In this document: piece by piece, positions 36,161-45,465 of the stretch
Layout: each line of letters begins with the position of its first letter
Numbering within the stretch: the first letter of the stretch is position 1
Source of the DNA: an uncultured Prevotellaceae bacterium
Lineage (GTDB): Bacteria > Bacteroidota > Bacteroidia > Bacteroidales > Bacteroidaceae
Direction of reading: 5' to 3'
Assembly: GCA_900320845.1 (NCBI GenBank)
Contig: ONTS01000002.1
Coordinates: 40,949 to 104,948 of the forward strand
Length of the DNA stretch: 64,000 nucleotides
The notes under the pieces: model-generated
What the model was told of the DNA's origin: nothing
The model's input: only the letters and a program-made list of their open reading frames with translations
The model's database searches: none
Position numbers and translations under genes: made by a program

Positions 36161-36820
36161 ATGTTTTCAGGTATAGTAGAAGACATGGCCATTGTAAAGG
36201 CCATCACGCATGAGGACAGCAACGTACATTTCAGACTCACCTGTTCGTTTGTCAACGAGTTACACATCGACCAGAGCGTCTCACACAACGGTGTTTGTCT
36301 GACAGTTGTGGAGAAAGATGCCGACAGCTATGTCGTGACAGCCATGCACGAGACGCTGATGCGCACCAATTTAGGCATGTTGAAGGTGGGCGATGCCGTG
36401 AACGTGGAGCGCTCAATGTGCATGAACGGACGACTAGACGGACACATCGTGCAAGGACATGTTGACACCACAGCCCAATGCACAGCTATTGCCGACGCTG
36501 ATGGAAGCAAATACTTCACATTCCAAATAGAAGAACGACAGGAAGACGGCTCTCCGCTGGACGCTACCTACGACGAAAAGCGCCTTGCTGACGCTATCAA
36601 TGAGCGCAGAAGGAAAGGATATATCACGGTAGACAAGGGCAGCGTGACGGTGAATGGTGTGTCGCTGACAGTGTGTAACCCGACAGAACAAACCTTTGAA
36701 GTTGCAATCATACCTTATACCATGACTCATACCAACTTCGGAACAATAGAAGTGGGTACTGTTGTCAACCTGGAGTTTGACATCTTAGGTAAATACATCG
36801 CCAACCTATTGCCGAAATAA
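36161..36820 (+). CDS. ribE: Riboflavin synthase (alpha chain)
   Basis: 219 residues, two lumazine-binding domains in tandem: MFSGIVEDMAIVKAI with SVSHNGVCLTVVE, then GHIVQGHVD, then the second repeat KGSVTVNGVSLTVCN and IPYTMTHTNFG. It dismutates two 6,7-dimethyl-8-ribityllumazine molecules to riboflavin. Cytoplasmic trimer in known examples. Length is typical. It is alone between its own leader and a strong terminator at 36855. Confidence 0.95.
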   Translation: MFSGIVEDMAIVKAITHEDSNVHFRLTCSFVNELHIDQSVSHNGVCLTVVEKDADSYVVTAMHETLMRTNLGMLKVGDAVNVERSMCMNGRLDGHIVQGHVDTTAQCTAIADADGSKYFTFQIEERQEDGSPLDATYDEKRLADAINERRRKGYITVDKGSVTVNGVSLTVCNPTEQTFEVAIIPYTMTHTNFGTIEVGTVVNLEFDILGKYIANLLPK

Positions 36821-36854
36821 AACTGGCGAGTAGAACGCATGAAGGATAAAGAAA

Positions 36855-36900
36855 AAGGAACGCAACATAAATCATCTATTATTTCTGTTGCGTTCCTTAT
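36855..36900 (+). terminator. Terminator after ribE
   Basis: A perfect 13-bp stem (36855-36867 with 36886-36898, core aaggaacgcaaca) encloses an 18-nt loop; the distal side ends in an AT-rich tract. It lies 34 bp after the ribE stop. Confidence 0.8.
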
Positions 36901-36983
36901 TATATTGTCTTTATAGAGTCGTTGAACGACATTCGAGAGAAAGTCTCGTCAAGTAAAAAAATACACTCGTCGTCAAGTCGTTA

Positions 36984-37673
36984 TCAACCAACAACAAATT
37001 GTAGCAGCTCGTCGGGACTGTCAATAATCACCTCTGCCCCACTATCGATGAGGAACTGTCGGGAGCGGAAACCCCAAGAGACGCTGACGCATGGCATACC
37101 AGCAGCCCGTGCAGTAGCAATATCAACATCGCTGTCGCCCACATAGAGCGCATCTTCGGCTCCTATGCCGAGTTCTTGCAGTGCACGGAGTACCATATCG
37201 GGAGCGGGTTTGGGACGGCAGTGCTGAGATACGCCCGTAGCAACGTGTATCAGTGGGGAGAAAAAATGACAGCACAGCTCACCGACGGCTTCGTCCATCT
37301 TGTTACTAACCACCGCTGTGCAGCAGCCAACAGCCTGCAATGCCTGCAAAAGAGGCATCACACCGTCGTAAGGTCGCGTATTGTCCATGCTATGCGCCAT
37401 GTAGTGTTGGCGAAAAGTTGCCAATGTCTGTTGCACATCATGCGTGTTTGTACCTTCAGGCACAGCCCTTTCAATGAGTTTTGCTACGCCGTTGCCCACG
37501 AAACCGAGCACCTCTTGCCGTGAACGCAGGGCGAAACCATGGGCATGCAACGCATAGTTAGTGCTCTGCCACAAGTCATCAATGGTATCGAGAAGAGTAC
37601 CGTCAAGGTCAAAGAGGACTGCCTTCTTACCCAACGAGGACGAAAAGGTCGACAGGTCAGCGTGTGGTAACAT
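36984..37673 (-). CDS. HAD-superfamily phosphatase, phosphoglycolate-phosphatase-like
   Basis: 229 residues. Motif I is FDLDGTLLDT (nucleophile Asp), motif II CCTAVVSNKMD, motif III the lysine in CRPKPAPDMV, and motif IV YVGDSDVDIATARAAG. A four-helix cap lies between motifs I and II. This is the Gph-like subfamily, which dephosphorylates 2-phosphoglycolate or similar small molecules; substrate by family resemblance. Its ATG lies inside the end of the upstream DUF5715 gene (17-base overlap), so the two are probably co-translated. Confidence 0.85.
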   Translation of the reverse strand: MLPHADLSTFSSSLGKKAVLFDLDGTLLDTIDDLWQSTNYALHAHGFALRSRQEVLGFVGNGVAKLIERAVPEGTNTHDVQQTLATFRQHYMAHSMDNTRPYDGVMPLLQALQAVGCCTAVVSNKMDEAVGELCCHFFSPLIHVATGVSQHCRPKPAPDMVLRALQELGIGAEDALYVGDSDVDIATARAAGMPCVSVSWGFRSRQFLIDSGAEVIIDSPDELLQFVVG

Positions 37674-38454
37674 GGAAACAGCCCTGTTTTACTTCATATT
37701 TTATGTAGCATCGCTTGGCGTTGCGCATATCTCGCAACACTTCGGAGAGCACCCACTTCAGTGTGTCAGAAGGAACCTCGCGTCGAACGACCTTGCCATT
37801 GCGGGTAAGGGGCTCATACTTATTGTAGGCGATATCAAATGTCGTTCCATACAAGTGACAACTGTTTTCGGTTGCGTTACGGTTGCTGCGGCGCAGGCGC
37901 TGCACATCATCGCTGGTGCGCAAGATGCTGGTGACGATGAACTGATGAAGCGGCAGCCCTTTCACCACAAGGCTGTCGTAGTAAGCCCTACCTATGTCTT
38001 GCAGCAGAATAGAAGCGCGGGGAACGAGGTACGGTATGCTGTTTTTGAGCTTCGCTACTCTGTAATACGGGCTAGCTCCCACATAAACTAGCTCCATCTT
38101 TCGGTTTTCTGCATTTTCTCTGTCTATCACCGGCTCTACACCCCACTGCTGAGCAGAAGTAAGTTGCAGATCATTGGTATCTGGAAATTCTTCCCTATAG
38201 CTTGACACGCCTATGACAGGATGCTTTATGTCGCCAATCTTAACCTCCGACGACTGCGTTTGCGTTATCTGTGATGCTGCTATGCTGTCGGTGTCGGAGG
38301 GAAGGGGCACTGCTGCGGGTGCCGGGATGCTGTCAGCTGCGGCTGAAACATCATCCGTTGGCGACGCAATGGAGGGCGCCATGCAGCGAATAAGCGCTAA
38401 CACAAGCACCAGACAACCGAGAAAAAATATATAATGATGCTGAATAGGTTTCAT
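37657..38454 (-). CDS. DUF5715-family envelope protein with M15-peptidase-like motif
   Basis: 265 residues from the ATG at 38454, chosen because it begins a membrane/signal segment (YIFFLGCLVLVLALIRCM) and lies 20 bp below the promoter. A Ser/Ala/Pro linker follows, then a soluble domain with SCHLYGTTFDI near residue 195, which matches the S-x-H-x-x-G-x-x-x-D zinc pattern of D,D-carboxypeptidases of the M15/VanY type, and a terminal YEVKQGCFHV that could supply the last His. A role in peptidoglycan trimming in the periplasm is likely but inferred. Overlaps the phosphatase gene downstream. Confidence 0.75.
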   Translation of the reverse strand: MKPIQHHYIFFLGCLVLVLALIRCMAPSIASPTDDVSAAADSIPAPAAVPLPSDTDSIAASQITQTQSSEVKIGDIKHPVIGVSSYREEFPDTNDLQLTSAQQWGVEPVIDRENAENRKMELVYVGASPYYRVAKLKNSIPYLVPRASILLQDIGRAYYDSLVVKGLPLHQFIVTSILRTSDDVQRLRRSNRNATENSCHLYGTTFDIAYNKYEPLTRNGKVVRREVPSDTLKWVLSEVLRDMRNAKRCYIKYEVKQGCFHVTTR

Positions 38455-38473
38455 ACTATGTTTGAAGGTGTGG

Positions 38474-38481
38474 CAAAGGTA
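38474..38481 (-). promoter_or_regulatory. Bacteroidetes -7 promoter element (TACCTTTG) for the DUF5715 gene
   Basis: Minus-strand TACCTTTG ends 20 bp before the ATG at 38454. Confidence 0.65.
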
Positions 38482-38522
38482 AGAAAAAGAGGCATATTGT
38501 AGTAAAGATAGTGAAAAAAAAA

Positions 38523-38530
38523 TACCTTTG
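38523..38530 (+). promoter_or_regulatory. Bacteroidetes -7 promoter element (TACCTTTG) for the phoH operon
   Basis: TACCTTTG lies 62 bp before the phoH start and divergent from the element at 38474-38481. Confidence 0.65.
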
Positions 38531-38591
38531 CAGTCTAACACACGCAGATGACTGACATCTGTATTCATCATATTAATAAACGACTCCAACC

Positions 38592-39563
38592 TTGACCGAA
38601 CATCACATTGTCCTCGACAACATCATGCCCGTTGCGTTGTACGGGCCCAATAACAGATACCTGCGACTTCTGAAATCGTTGTTCCCGAAGCTTCGCATCA
38701 TGGCTCGCAACGATGTCATACGCGTATTGGGCGAGGAAGAAGAACTCACACTGTTCTGTTCACGCATAGAAGAGATACAACAATACCTCCTTCTTCATAA
38801 CACTATCGACGAAGAGCAACTTGTCCGCATTGCCACTGGCAAAGGAACATCGGCAGCCGAGACGGAAGTCATCGTCTACAACATTGCAGGCAAGCCCATC
38901 AAGAGTCGCAATAAGAATCAAGCAGAAATCGTCAAGCAATTTTCGAAGAAAGACTTGCTCTTCATCACCGGTCCAGCCGGCACCGGCAAGACATACCTGA
39001 GCATCGCTTTGGCGGTCAGAGCGTTGAAAGAGAAAGCCGTCCGCCGCATCATCCTGTCGCGTCCGGCAGTGGAAGCAGGCGAAAAGTTGGGATTCCTGCC
39101 CGGCGATATGAAAGAAAAGATTGACCCGTACTTGCAACCGTTGTACGATGCGTTGCTCGATATGCTCCCGGCGTCGCGTCTGGAAGAGATGATTGAGAAG
39201 CACACCATCGAGATTGCGCCCCTTGCATTCATGCGTGGTCGCACACTCAACGACGCCGTGGTAATACTTGACGAGGCACAGAACACCACTCCGGCACAGT
39301 TGCGCATGTTTCTCACCCGCATGGGTAACAACACGAAGATGATTGTCACTGGCGACATCACCCAGGCAGACCTGCCCAAAGGACAGTTGAGTGGCCTCAA
39401 ACACGCTATCCCGCTGCTGAAAGACATTGAAGGCATTGCCATAATAGGCATGAACAACGCCGATATAGTACGTCATAAGCTCGTCACACGCATCGTAAAA
39501 GCTTACGAGAGTGCCACGGCGAATGAAGAAAGCAAGACAGACGAGGTCAAAAAGGGCGAATAA
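38592..39563 (+). CDS. PhoH-family ATPase (PhoH-like)
   Basis: 323 residues. The start is a TTG at 38592, since the resulting N-terminus (TEHHIVLDNIMPVALYGPNN) aligns with the usual PhoH domain opening and no ATG in frame lies before the conserved region. A KH-like N-terminal region is followed by the P-loop FITGPAGTGKTYLSIALAV, the Walker B VVILDEAQNTTPAQLRMFLT and SRPAVEAGEKLGFLPGD. PhoH-like proteins are cytoplasmic ATPases with probable RNA-linked roles. First gene of a run continuing with ubiE/menG (8-bp gap), aroE and prfA. Confidence 0.88.
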   Translation: MTEHHIVLDNIMPVALYGPNNRYLRLLKSLFPKLRIMARNDVIRVLGEEEELTLFCSRIEEIQQYLLLHNTIDEEQLVRIATGKGTSAAETEVIVYNIAGKPIKSRNKNQAEIVKQFSKKDLLFITGPAGTGKTYLSIALAVRALKEKAVRRIILSRPAVEAGEKLGFLPGDMKEKIDPYLQPLYDALLDMLPASRLEEMIEKHTIEIAPLAFMRGRTLNDAVVILDEAQNTTPAQLRMFLTRMGNNTKMIVTGDITQADLPKGQLSGLKHAIPLLKDIEGIAIIGMNNADIVRHKLVTRIVKAYESATANEESKTDEVKKGE

Positions 39564-39571
39564 GACACAAT

Positions 39572-40309
39572 ATGTACAAGCAGGAAAACATCAAACCATA
39601 CTCTTCCGACGAGGAAAAGGGCAAGCAGGTGGAAGCCATGTTCGACAACATTGCCCCCACCTATGACACACTCAACCACCGTATGTCGTGGAATATTGAC
39701 CGCTACTGGCGCAAGAAGGCAGTACGCTTTCTGCAACAGCACCATCCACTGCACATCCTCGACGTGGCATCGGGCACCGGCGACTTTGCACTGCTGATGG
39801 CAACGCAGCTCAAGCCTGAGAAGATTGTTGCCACCGACATCGCCACTCAGATGCTGGAAGTGGCACGACAGAAATGCACACAGCAGCAACTGGACCACAT
39901 CATCGCCTTCCAACGCGACGATGCCATGGCACTGAGCTTAGACGACAACACGTTCGACACCGTTACTGCCACCTTCGGCATACGCAACTTCCCCGATTTG
40001 GAACAAGGACTGCGCGAAATGTGCAGGGTGATGCGCCCGCAAGGACAACTGTGCATACTGGAGCTCACCACACCCAAGAACATCATTGCCCGAACGCTGT
40101 TCAAAATCTACTCGCACACCATCCTTCCGCTCTATGGCAGGCTGGTGGCACACGACAAAAAAGCCTACATATACCTCACTAAGACCATAGACAATTTCCC
40201 GCAGGCAGAGACTATGATGGAAACACTGAAGAAAACCGGCTTCCACAACCCATCATTCAAGCGCCTCACCATGGGAATATGTACCTTGTACACCGCAACG
40301 AAACAATAA
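39572..40309 (+). CDS. ubiE: Demethylmenaquinone methyltransferase (UbiE/MenG)
   Basis: 245 residues of the UbiE class I SAM methyltransferases: MFDNIAPTYDTLNHRMSWNI, the SAM motif ILDVASGTGDFALLMA, FGIRNFPDLEQGLREM and MRPQGQLCILELTTP. It performs the last C-methylation of menaquinone biosynthesis; with only menaquinone expected in Bacteroidales, the MenG role applies. Cytoplasmic or membrane-associated. It starts 8 bp after phoH and is followed by aroE. Confidence 0.93.
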   Translation: MYKQENIKPYSSDEEKGKQVEAMFDNIAPTYDTLNHRMSWNIDRYWRKKAVRFLQQHHPLHILDVASGTGDFALLMATQLKPEKIVATDIATQMLEVARQKCTQQQLDHIIAFQRDDAMALSLDDNTFDTVTATFGIRNFPDLEQGLREMCRVMRPQGQLCILELTTPKNIIARTLFKIYSHTILPLYGRLVAHDKKAYIYLTKTIDNFPQAETMMETLKKTGFHNPSFKRLTMGICTLYTATKQ

Positions 40310-40332
40310 CAACCCTTCACCCTTAACGCCAT

Positions 40333-41082
40333 ATGGAACGATACGGACTCATTGGTTTCCCACTCGGACACTCTTTCTCCATGAGTTTCTTCAACGAGAA
40401 GTTTCAAAACGAGCATATTGATGCCGAGTATGTCAACTTCGAAATACCAACCATCGAGCACCTGACTGAGATTGTCAATGCCACACCTGAACTGCGTGGG
40501 CTCAATGTCACCATACCTTATAAAGAACAGGTGATACCTTTTCTCGACGAGCTGAGCGAAGAGGCAGAAGCCGTTGGTGCTGTCAACCTCATCTCTGTAC
40601 GCAACAAGGGCAAAAAGGTATATCTGAAAGGATACAACAGTGACGTCATAGGCTTTACCAACAGCATTGCCCCCCTACTAGCACCACATCACACCCAAGC
40701 ATTGGTACTCGGTACGGGAGGCGCTGCCAAGGCCATTGACTACTCTTTGCGGAAACTTGGGCTCCAAACTCAATTGGTAAGCAGGGTTAGGAAGGAGAAT
40801 GCCATCAGCTACGACGACATCGATGAAGCCCTGATAAAGGAGTACACCGTCATCGTCAACTGCACACCACTGGGCTTATACCCCCACACCGACGAATGCC
40901 CATACCTTCCCTACGAAGCCATCACCCCCCACCACTTGCTCTACGACCTGTTATACAATCCAGACACTACGCTCTTCATGAAAAAAGGGGCTGCCAAAGG
41001 CGCAGTGGTGAAGAACGGACTGGAGATGCTACTGCTGCAAGCTTATGCCAACTGGGAAGTATGGCAGAATGACAACGAATAG
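40333..41082 (+). CDS. aroE: Shikimate dehydrogenase
   Basis: 249 residues, a short AroE of the Bacteroidetes type. Visible: YGLIGFPLGHSFSMSFFNEK (shikimate-binding serines), LNVTIPYKEQVIPFLD with the catalytic lysine, the cofactor motif LVLGTGGAAKAIDYSL and VNCTPLGLYPHTDECP. It reduces 3-dehydroshikimate with NADPH in aromatic amino-acid synthesis. The gene follows ubiE by 23 bp and precedes prfA by 24 bp. Confidence 0.93.
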   Translation: MERYGLIGFPLGHSFSMSFFNEKFQNEHIDAEYVNFEIPTIEHLTEIVNATPELRGLNVTIPYKEQVIPFLDELSEEAEAVGAVNLISVRNKGKKVYLKGYNSDVIGFTNSIAPLLAPHHTQALVLGTGGAAKAIDYSLRKLGLQTQLVSRVRKENAISYDDIDEALIKEYTVIVNCTPLGLYPHTDECPYLPYEAITPHHLLYDLLYNPDTTLFMKKGAAKGAVVKNGLEMLLLQAYANWEVWQNDNE

Positions 41083-41106
41083 CCAAACTCATATCACCCA
41101 CCAAAC

Positions 41107-42219
41107 ATGGACAATAACAATAGTATTCTCAATAAACTTGAAGGCCTCGAGGCACGCTTTGAAGAGGTGTCGACACTCATCACTGACCCTTCGGTCATTG
41201 CACAACAGTCTCGCTATGTGCGCCTCACCAAGGAATACAAAGACCTTGACAACTTGCTCAAGCTACGCCAACGCTACATTGCTTGTCTGACCACTATCAG
41301 CGAAGCCAAAGATATCATTGCCAACGAGAGCGATGCCGAGATGAAAGAGATGGCACGCGAAGAGCTGTTGGAAAACGAAGAGGCGCAACCGTTGATTGAA
41401 GACGAGATAAAGTTGGCCCTCATCCCTAAAGATCCGGAAGATGCCAAGAACGTACAGATGGAGATTCGTGCTGGAACGGGCGGCGATGAAGCTGCACTCT
41501 TTGCCGGCGACCTCTTCACCATGTACAAGAAGTACTGCGAAAGCAAAGGATGGAGCGTTGCAGTGACCAGTGTCAGCGAGGGGGCAGTGGGCGGATACAA
41601 GGAGATTGACTTTGCCGTCAACGGCACCGACGTCTACGGAACACTGAAATACGAAAGTGGTGTCCATCGAGTGCAGCGTGTGCCGGCAACAGAAACGCAG
41701 GGACGTATGCACACTTCAGCGGCAACAGTAGCCGTATTGCCCGAAGCCGACAAGTTTGAGGTAACCATCAACGAAGGTGATATCAAATGGGACACCTTCC
41801 GTTCGTCAGGAGCCGGTGGCCAAAATGTCAACAAAGTAGAGTCGGGCGTACGTCTTCGCTATCCCTGGCGTAATCCTAACACGGGCGAAACGGAAGAAAT
41901 TCTCATCGAATGTACTGAGACACGCGACCAACCGAAGAATAAGGAGCGCGCGTTATCACGTCTGCGCACCTTCATCTACGACCGAGAGCACCAGAAGTAT
42001 GTCGACGACATTGCCAACCGCAGAAAGAGCCTCGTCTCCACAGGCGACAGAAGCGCCAAGATTCGTACCTACAACTTCCCGCAAGGACGTGTCACCGACC
42101 ACCGCATAGGCTACACCACACACGATCTGCAAGGTTTCATGGGTGGCGACATTCAAGACATGATCGACGCTCTGACCGTCGCCGAAAACGCTGAACGACT
42201 GAAAGAAGCCGAACTGTAG
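41107..42219 (+). CDS. prfA: Peptide chain release factor 1
   Basis: 370 residues. The N-terminal helical domain is followed by the RF1 phrase VHRVQRVPATETQGRMHTSA, with the P-A-T tripeptide that selects RF1 stop codons (UAA, UAG), and by the GGQ loop in SSGAGGQNVNKVES. It triggers peptide release on the ribosome. Cytoplasmic. Length fits RF1. Fourth gene of the phoH run. Confidence 0.93.
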   Translation: MDNNNSILNKLEGLEARFEEVSTLITDPSVIAQQSRYVRLTKEYKDLDNLLKLRQRYIACLTTISEAKDIIANESDAEMKEMAREELLENEEAQPLIEDEIKLALIPKDPEDAKNVQMEIRAGTGGDEAALFAGDLFTMYKKYCESKGWSVAVTSVSEGAVGGYKEIDFAVNGTDVYGTLKYESGVHRVQRVPATETQGRMHTSAATVAVLPEADKFEVTINEGDIKWDTFRSSGAGGQNVNKVESGVRLRYPWRNPNTGETEEILIECTETRDQPKNKERALSRLRTFIYDREHQKYVDDIANRRKSLVSTGDRSAKIRTYNFPQGRVTDHRIGYTTHDLQGFMGGDIQDMIDALTVAENAERLKEAEL

Positions 42220-42313
42220 ACGGCTTACAACACATATACTGACCATTAGCGGACCACTGCCCTATCGGTTATTTCCTTCCAAAACACATTCCAACCATCA
42301 TCATCCTCTATCC

Positions 42314-42832
42314 ATGATTCCCTACGACCTCACCCTTATACAAGCCATCATCTTTGACGTCGACGGCGTGCTTAGTACAGCCACCATCGCTATGGATGAC
42401 GAGGGCGAACCACGCCGCACCATGAATGTAAAAGACGGGTATGCCATCCAACAAGCCATCAAAGCCGGTCTGCGTATTGCCATCATGACAGGCGGACGTT
42501 CTGAAATCATTGTCCGACGATACGAGTATCTCGGCGTTACCGACATATACATAGGCTGCCACATGAAGATGGACACCTACCGCGAGTTTAAGGAGAAGTA
42601 TGGTCTTAGTGACAAAGAGGTACTCTACATGGGCGACGACATACCCGACTTGGAGGTGATGCGTGTTGTGGGTTGCCCCGTATGTCCTGCCGATGCCTGC
42701 ACGGAGATAAAGCAGGCGAGCTTGTATATCAGCCAGCATACGGGCGGAAACGGATGCTGCCGCGACATACTTGAACAGGTACTGCGCAGCAAACACCTAT
42801 GGCTACACAACCAAGAAGCTTTCGGATGGTAG
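42314..42832 (+). CDS. kdsC: 3-deoxy-D-manno-octulosonate 8-phosphate phosphatase (KdsC)
   Basis: 172 residues, a capless HAD phosphatase: FDVDGVLSTATIAMD (nucleophile Asp), IMTGGRSEIIVRRYEYLG and YMGDDIPDLEVM (motif IV). Length and order match KdsC, which makes Kdo for lipopolysaccharide inner core and works as a tetramer. Cytoplasmic. The maf gene begins 17 bp later. Confidence 0.9.
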   Translation: MIPYDLTLIQAIIFDVDGVLSTATIAMDDEGEPRRTMNVKDGYAIQQAIKAGLRIAIMTGGRSEIIVRRYEYLGVTDIYIGCHMKMDTYREFKEKYGLSDKEVLYMGDDIPDLEVMRVVGCPVCPADACTEIKQASLYISQHTGGNGCCRDILEQVLRSKHLWLHNQEAFGW

Positions 42833-42849
42833 ACAACCATCTTGCCATT

Positions 42850-43443
42850 ATGCAGACATTACACTACCAACTTATCCTTGCCAGCAACTCGCCTCGCCGC
42901 AAGCAACTGCTGCAAGAGCTTGACTTGCCTTTCACTGTCCGCACGATGCAGGGCATAGACGAACATTATCCCGACACTTTGGCGGTGGAAGAGATTCCTC
43001 TTTTTCTCTCAAAACTCAAGGCAGAAGCCTATTTTCCCACGTTGGCTGACGACGAACTGCTCATCACAGCCGACACTATCGTGGCATGCGAGGGCTACGT
43101 TCTGGGCAAACCTGCCAACGAGGCAGAGGCACATCGCATGCTGACCATGCTCAGCGGACATAGCCACGATGTCATCACCGCAGTGGCACTCACCACCAGA
43201 GAACAGCAACGGGCGTTCACCGTGACGACAAAGGTGACGTTTGCACAGCTCACCAAGGAAGAGATAGATTACTACATAGAACACTACAAGCCCTTCGACA
43301 AAGCGGGAGCCTATGGCATACAGGAATGGATAGGCCACGCCGGCATCACACACATTGAGGGAAGCTACTTCAATGTAGTAGGCTTGCCTGTAGCCAGACT
43401 CTACGAAGAGCTCAAACATTTTGGAGCCATCACCATTTCTTAA
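42850..43443 (+). CDS. maf: Maf-family nucleotide pyrophosphatase
   Basis: 197 residues from the ATG at 42850 (MQTLHYQLILASNSPRR), which places the P-loop-like SNSPRRKQLLQEL at the normal position; an upstream in-frame ATG overlaps kdsC. Other markers are ITADTIVACEGYVLGKP, SGHSHDVITAV and GAYGIQEW. Maf proteins hydrolyse non-canonical or UTP/dTTP nucleotides. Cytoplasmic. It lies between kdsC and the peptidase gene (2-bp gap). Confidence 0.9.
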   Translation: MQTLHYQLILASNSPRRKQLLQELDLPFTVRTMQGIDEHYPDTLAVEEIPLFLSKLKAEAYFPTLADDELLITADTIVACEGYVLGKPANEAEAHRMLTMLSGHSHDVITAVALTTREQQRAFTVTTKVTFAQLTKEEIDYYIEHYKPFDKAGAYGIQEWIGHAGITHIEGSYFNVVGLPVARLYEELKHFGAITIS

Positions 43444-43445
43444 CC

Positions 43446-45407
43446 ATGCACATCACCGACGAACGCTTTGCCGACATACAACTGTTGCGCTATGAATTGA
43501 AAGACTTTCACCGACTCAGTCTGCAACAGAAGCTATACATCTATTATTTAAGCGAAGCCACGCTATGGGGTCGCGACATTACGTTCGACCAGCATTGTCA
43601 ATTCAACATTGACGTACGTCTCACCCTGGAAGCCATCAGCCGCCACTTTGCGCCCGATGCTGACCCGACAGAGCAGAAGGAAATGCTCACCTACCTCAAA
43701 CAGGTATGGTTTGCCAGTGGCATCCATCACCACTACGGCTGCGAAAAGTTCACACCCCACTTCTCCCCCGCCTTCTTTCGCCAATGCCTGCAGCAGGTGC
43801 CGCAGCATGAGTTGCCTATAGACACTGACGAAAATCTCACTACCTTTGCCGCACGCATGGAGCGCATCATCTTCGATGCGGATTTTCTTGCCAAAAGGGT
43901 AAATCTGGCTGAGGGTGTCGACTTGGTCAAAAGCTCTGCTTGCAACTTCTATCAAGACGTGACACAGGAAGAAGCGGAAGCCTTCTACCAGTATAAGCAC
44001 ACTGCCTATGCTGCCGCCTCTGCCGCCAACGACGGACAACCATCGTGGGGACTGAACAGCACCCTCGTGCGCCACGGCAACGACATCCAAGAGGAAGTGT
44101 GGCACAGCAAGGGGAAATACGGAGAAGCTATCACACATATTGTCGACAATCTGCGTAAGGCCCGACAGTTTGCTGAGAATGCCCGACAACAACACCTTAT
44201 CGACCTGCTCACTGCCTACTACGAGAGCGGCGACCTTGCCCTGTTCGACGAATACAGCATTGCTTGGACACAGAATAAGGAAGGAACTATCGACTTCATC
44301 AATGGTTTCATAGAGGTATATGGCGACCCATTAGGTATAAAAGGCACATGGGAGGGCATCGTTCACTACGTAGACAGCGACGCCACACGCCGCACAAAGG
44401 TTATCAGCGACAACGCACAGTGGTTTGAAGACCACTCACCGGTATCCCCTTGCTTCAAGAAGGCGCAGGTTACGGGCGTCAGTGCTAACGTGGTGCGTGC
44501 TGCCATGCTCGGAGGCGAGGAATATCCAGCCACTGCCATAGGCATCAACCTGCCCAATGCCGACTGGATAAGGACTGAATACGGAAGCAAGAGTATCAGC
44601 ATAAGCAACATCGTGGAGGCATATAACATTGCAGCCCACGGCAACGGTTTTTACGAAGAGTTTGTTCCCGATGCCGAAATACGCCGATGGATAGACCAAT
44701 ACGGCGGCATGTGCGACATGCTTCACACCGACTTGCACGAATGTGTGGGTCACGGCAGCGGACGTCTGCTGCCTGGTGTGGATGTCAATGCGCTGAAAGC
44801 GTATGGCAGTTGCATAGAAGAAGCGCGCGCCGACCTCTTCGGACTCTACTACATAGCGGATAATAAGATGCTGGAGCTGAACCTGCTGCCCCACGCTGAC
44901 GCTTACAAGGCCCACTACTACACCTACATGCTCAACGGACTGATGAGCCAGCTGGTGCGCATCAAGCCCGGACATATCATCGAAGAGGCACACATGCGCA
45001 ATCGGGCTCTCATAGCCCGATGGGTCATGGCACACAGCCATGGTCAGATAAAGCTAGAGCATACCGATGGTAAGACATGTTTGCATATTGCCGACTATGC
45101 TGTCGTGCGACAATTGGTGGGCGAGCTGCTTGCCGAAGTGCAACGCATTAAGAGCGAAGGCGACTACGAGACAGCCAGACAGCTGGTGGAAACCTACGGC
45201 ATTGAGGTCGAAGAACAGTTGCATCAGGAGATGATTGCGCGGTATGAGAAGCTCAACATCGCTCCTTACAAGGGATTTATCAACCCTCGCCTCATCTTAC
45301 ACACAGATGCCGATGGCACCATCGACGATGTGCTGGTAGACTACACTGAGGACTACTCAGCACAGATGCAGCGCTACTCGGCCGACTATTCAGTGGCACA
45401 TATATAA
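43446..45407 (+). CDS. Dipeptidyl peptidase III-like metallopeptidase (M49)
   Basis: 653 residues. The zinc motif of family M49 is present as HECVGH (H431, E432, H436) followed by GSGRLL, and the third ligand region EEARADLFGLYY lies about 30 residues later. The N-terminal region has the all-helical plus mixed fold of DPP III. No signal peptide, so it should be cytoplasmic, in line with the short Bacteroidetes enzymes. It releases dipeptides from peptide N-termini. It follows maf by 2 bp and ends before a bidirectional terminator. Confidence 0.9.
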   Translation: MHITDERFADIQLLRYELKDFHRLSLQQKLYIYYLSEATLWGRDITFDQHCQFNIDVRLTLEAISRHFAPDADPTEQKEMLTYLKQVWFASGIHHHYGCEKFTPHFSPAFFRQCLQQVPQHELPIDTDENLTTFAARMERIIFDADFLAKRVNLAEGVDLVKSSACNFYQDVTQEEAEAFYQYKHTAYAAASAANDGQPSWGLNSTLVRHGNDIQEEVWHSKGKYGEAITHIVDNLRKARQFAENARQQHLIDLLTAYYESGDLALFDEYSIAWTQNKEGTIDFINGFIEVYGDPLGIKGTWEGIVHYVDSDATRRTKVISDNAQWFEDHSPVSPCFKKAQVTGVSANVVRAAMLGGEEYPATAIGINLPNADWIRTEYGSKSISISNIVEAYNIAAHGNGFYEEFVPDAEIRRWIDQYGGMCDMLHTDLHECVGHGSGRLLPGVDVNALKAYGSCIEEARADLFGLYYIADNKMLELNLLPHADAYKAHYYTYMLNGLMSQLVRIKPGHIIEEAHMRNRALIARWVMAHSHGQIKLEHTDGKTCLHIADYAVVRQLVGELLAEVQRIKSEGDYETARQLVETYGIEVEEQLHQEMIARYEKLNIAPYKGFINPRLILHTDADGTIDDVLVDYTEDYSAQMQRYSADYSVAHI

Positions 45408-45427
45408 TAGGTCTATCTCACATAATA

Positions 45428-45460
45428 AGCAGCAAGGCGATTTGCCTTGCTGCTTTGTTG
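45428..45460. terminator. Bidirectional terminator between the M49 peptidase and aspS
   Basis: A perfect 11-bp stem, agcagcaaggc (45428-45438) with gccttgctgct (45444-45454), encloses gattt. A T-rich tract follows on the plus strand and an AT-rich tract on the minus. It sits between two convergent stops. Confidence 0.85.
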
Positions 45461-45465
45461 TATGG

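Noticed and set aside
35844-36176. 110-codon frame as a protein gene upstream of ribE
   Set aside because: It starts without support and overlaps ribE; kept only as a property of the leader because its second half might be conserved.
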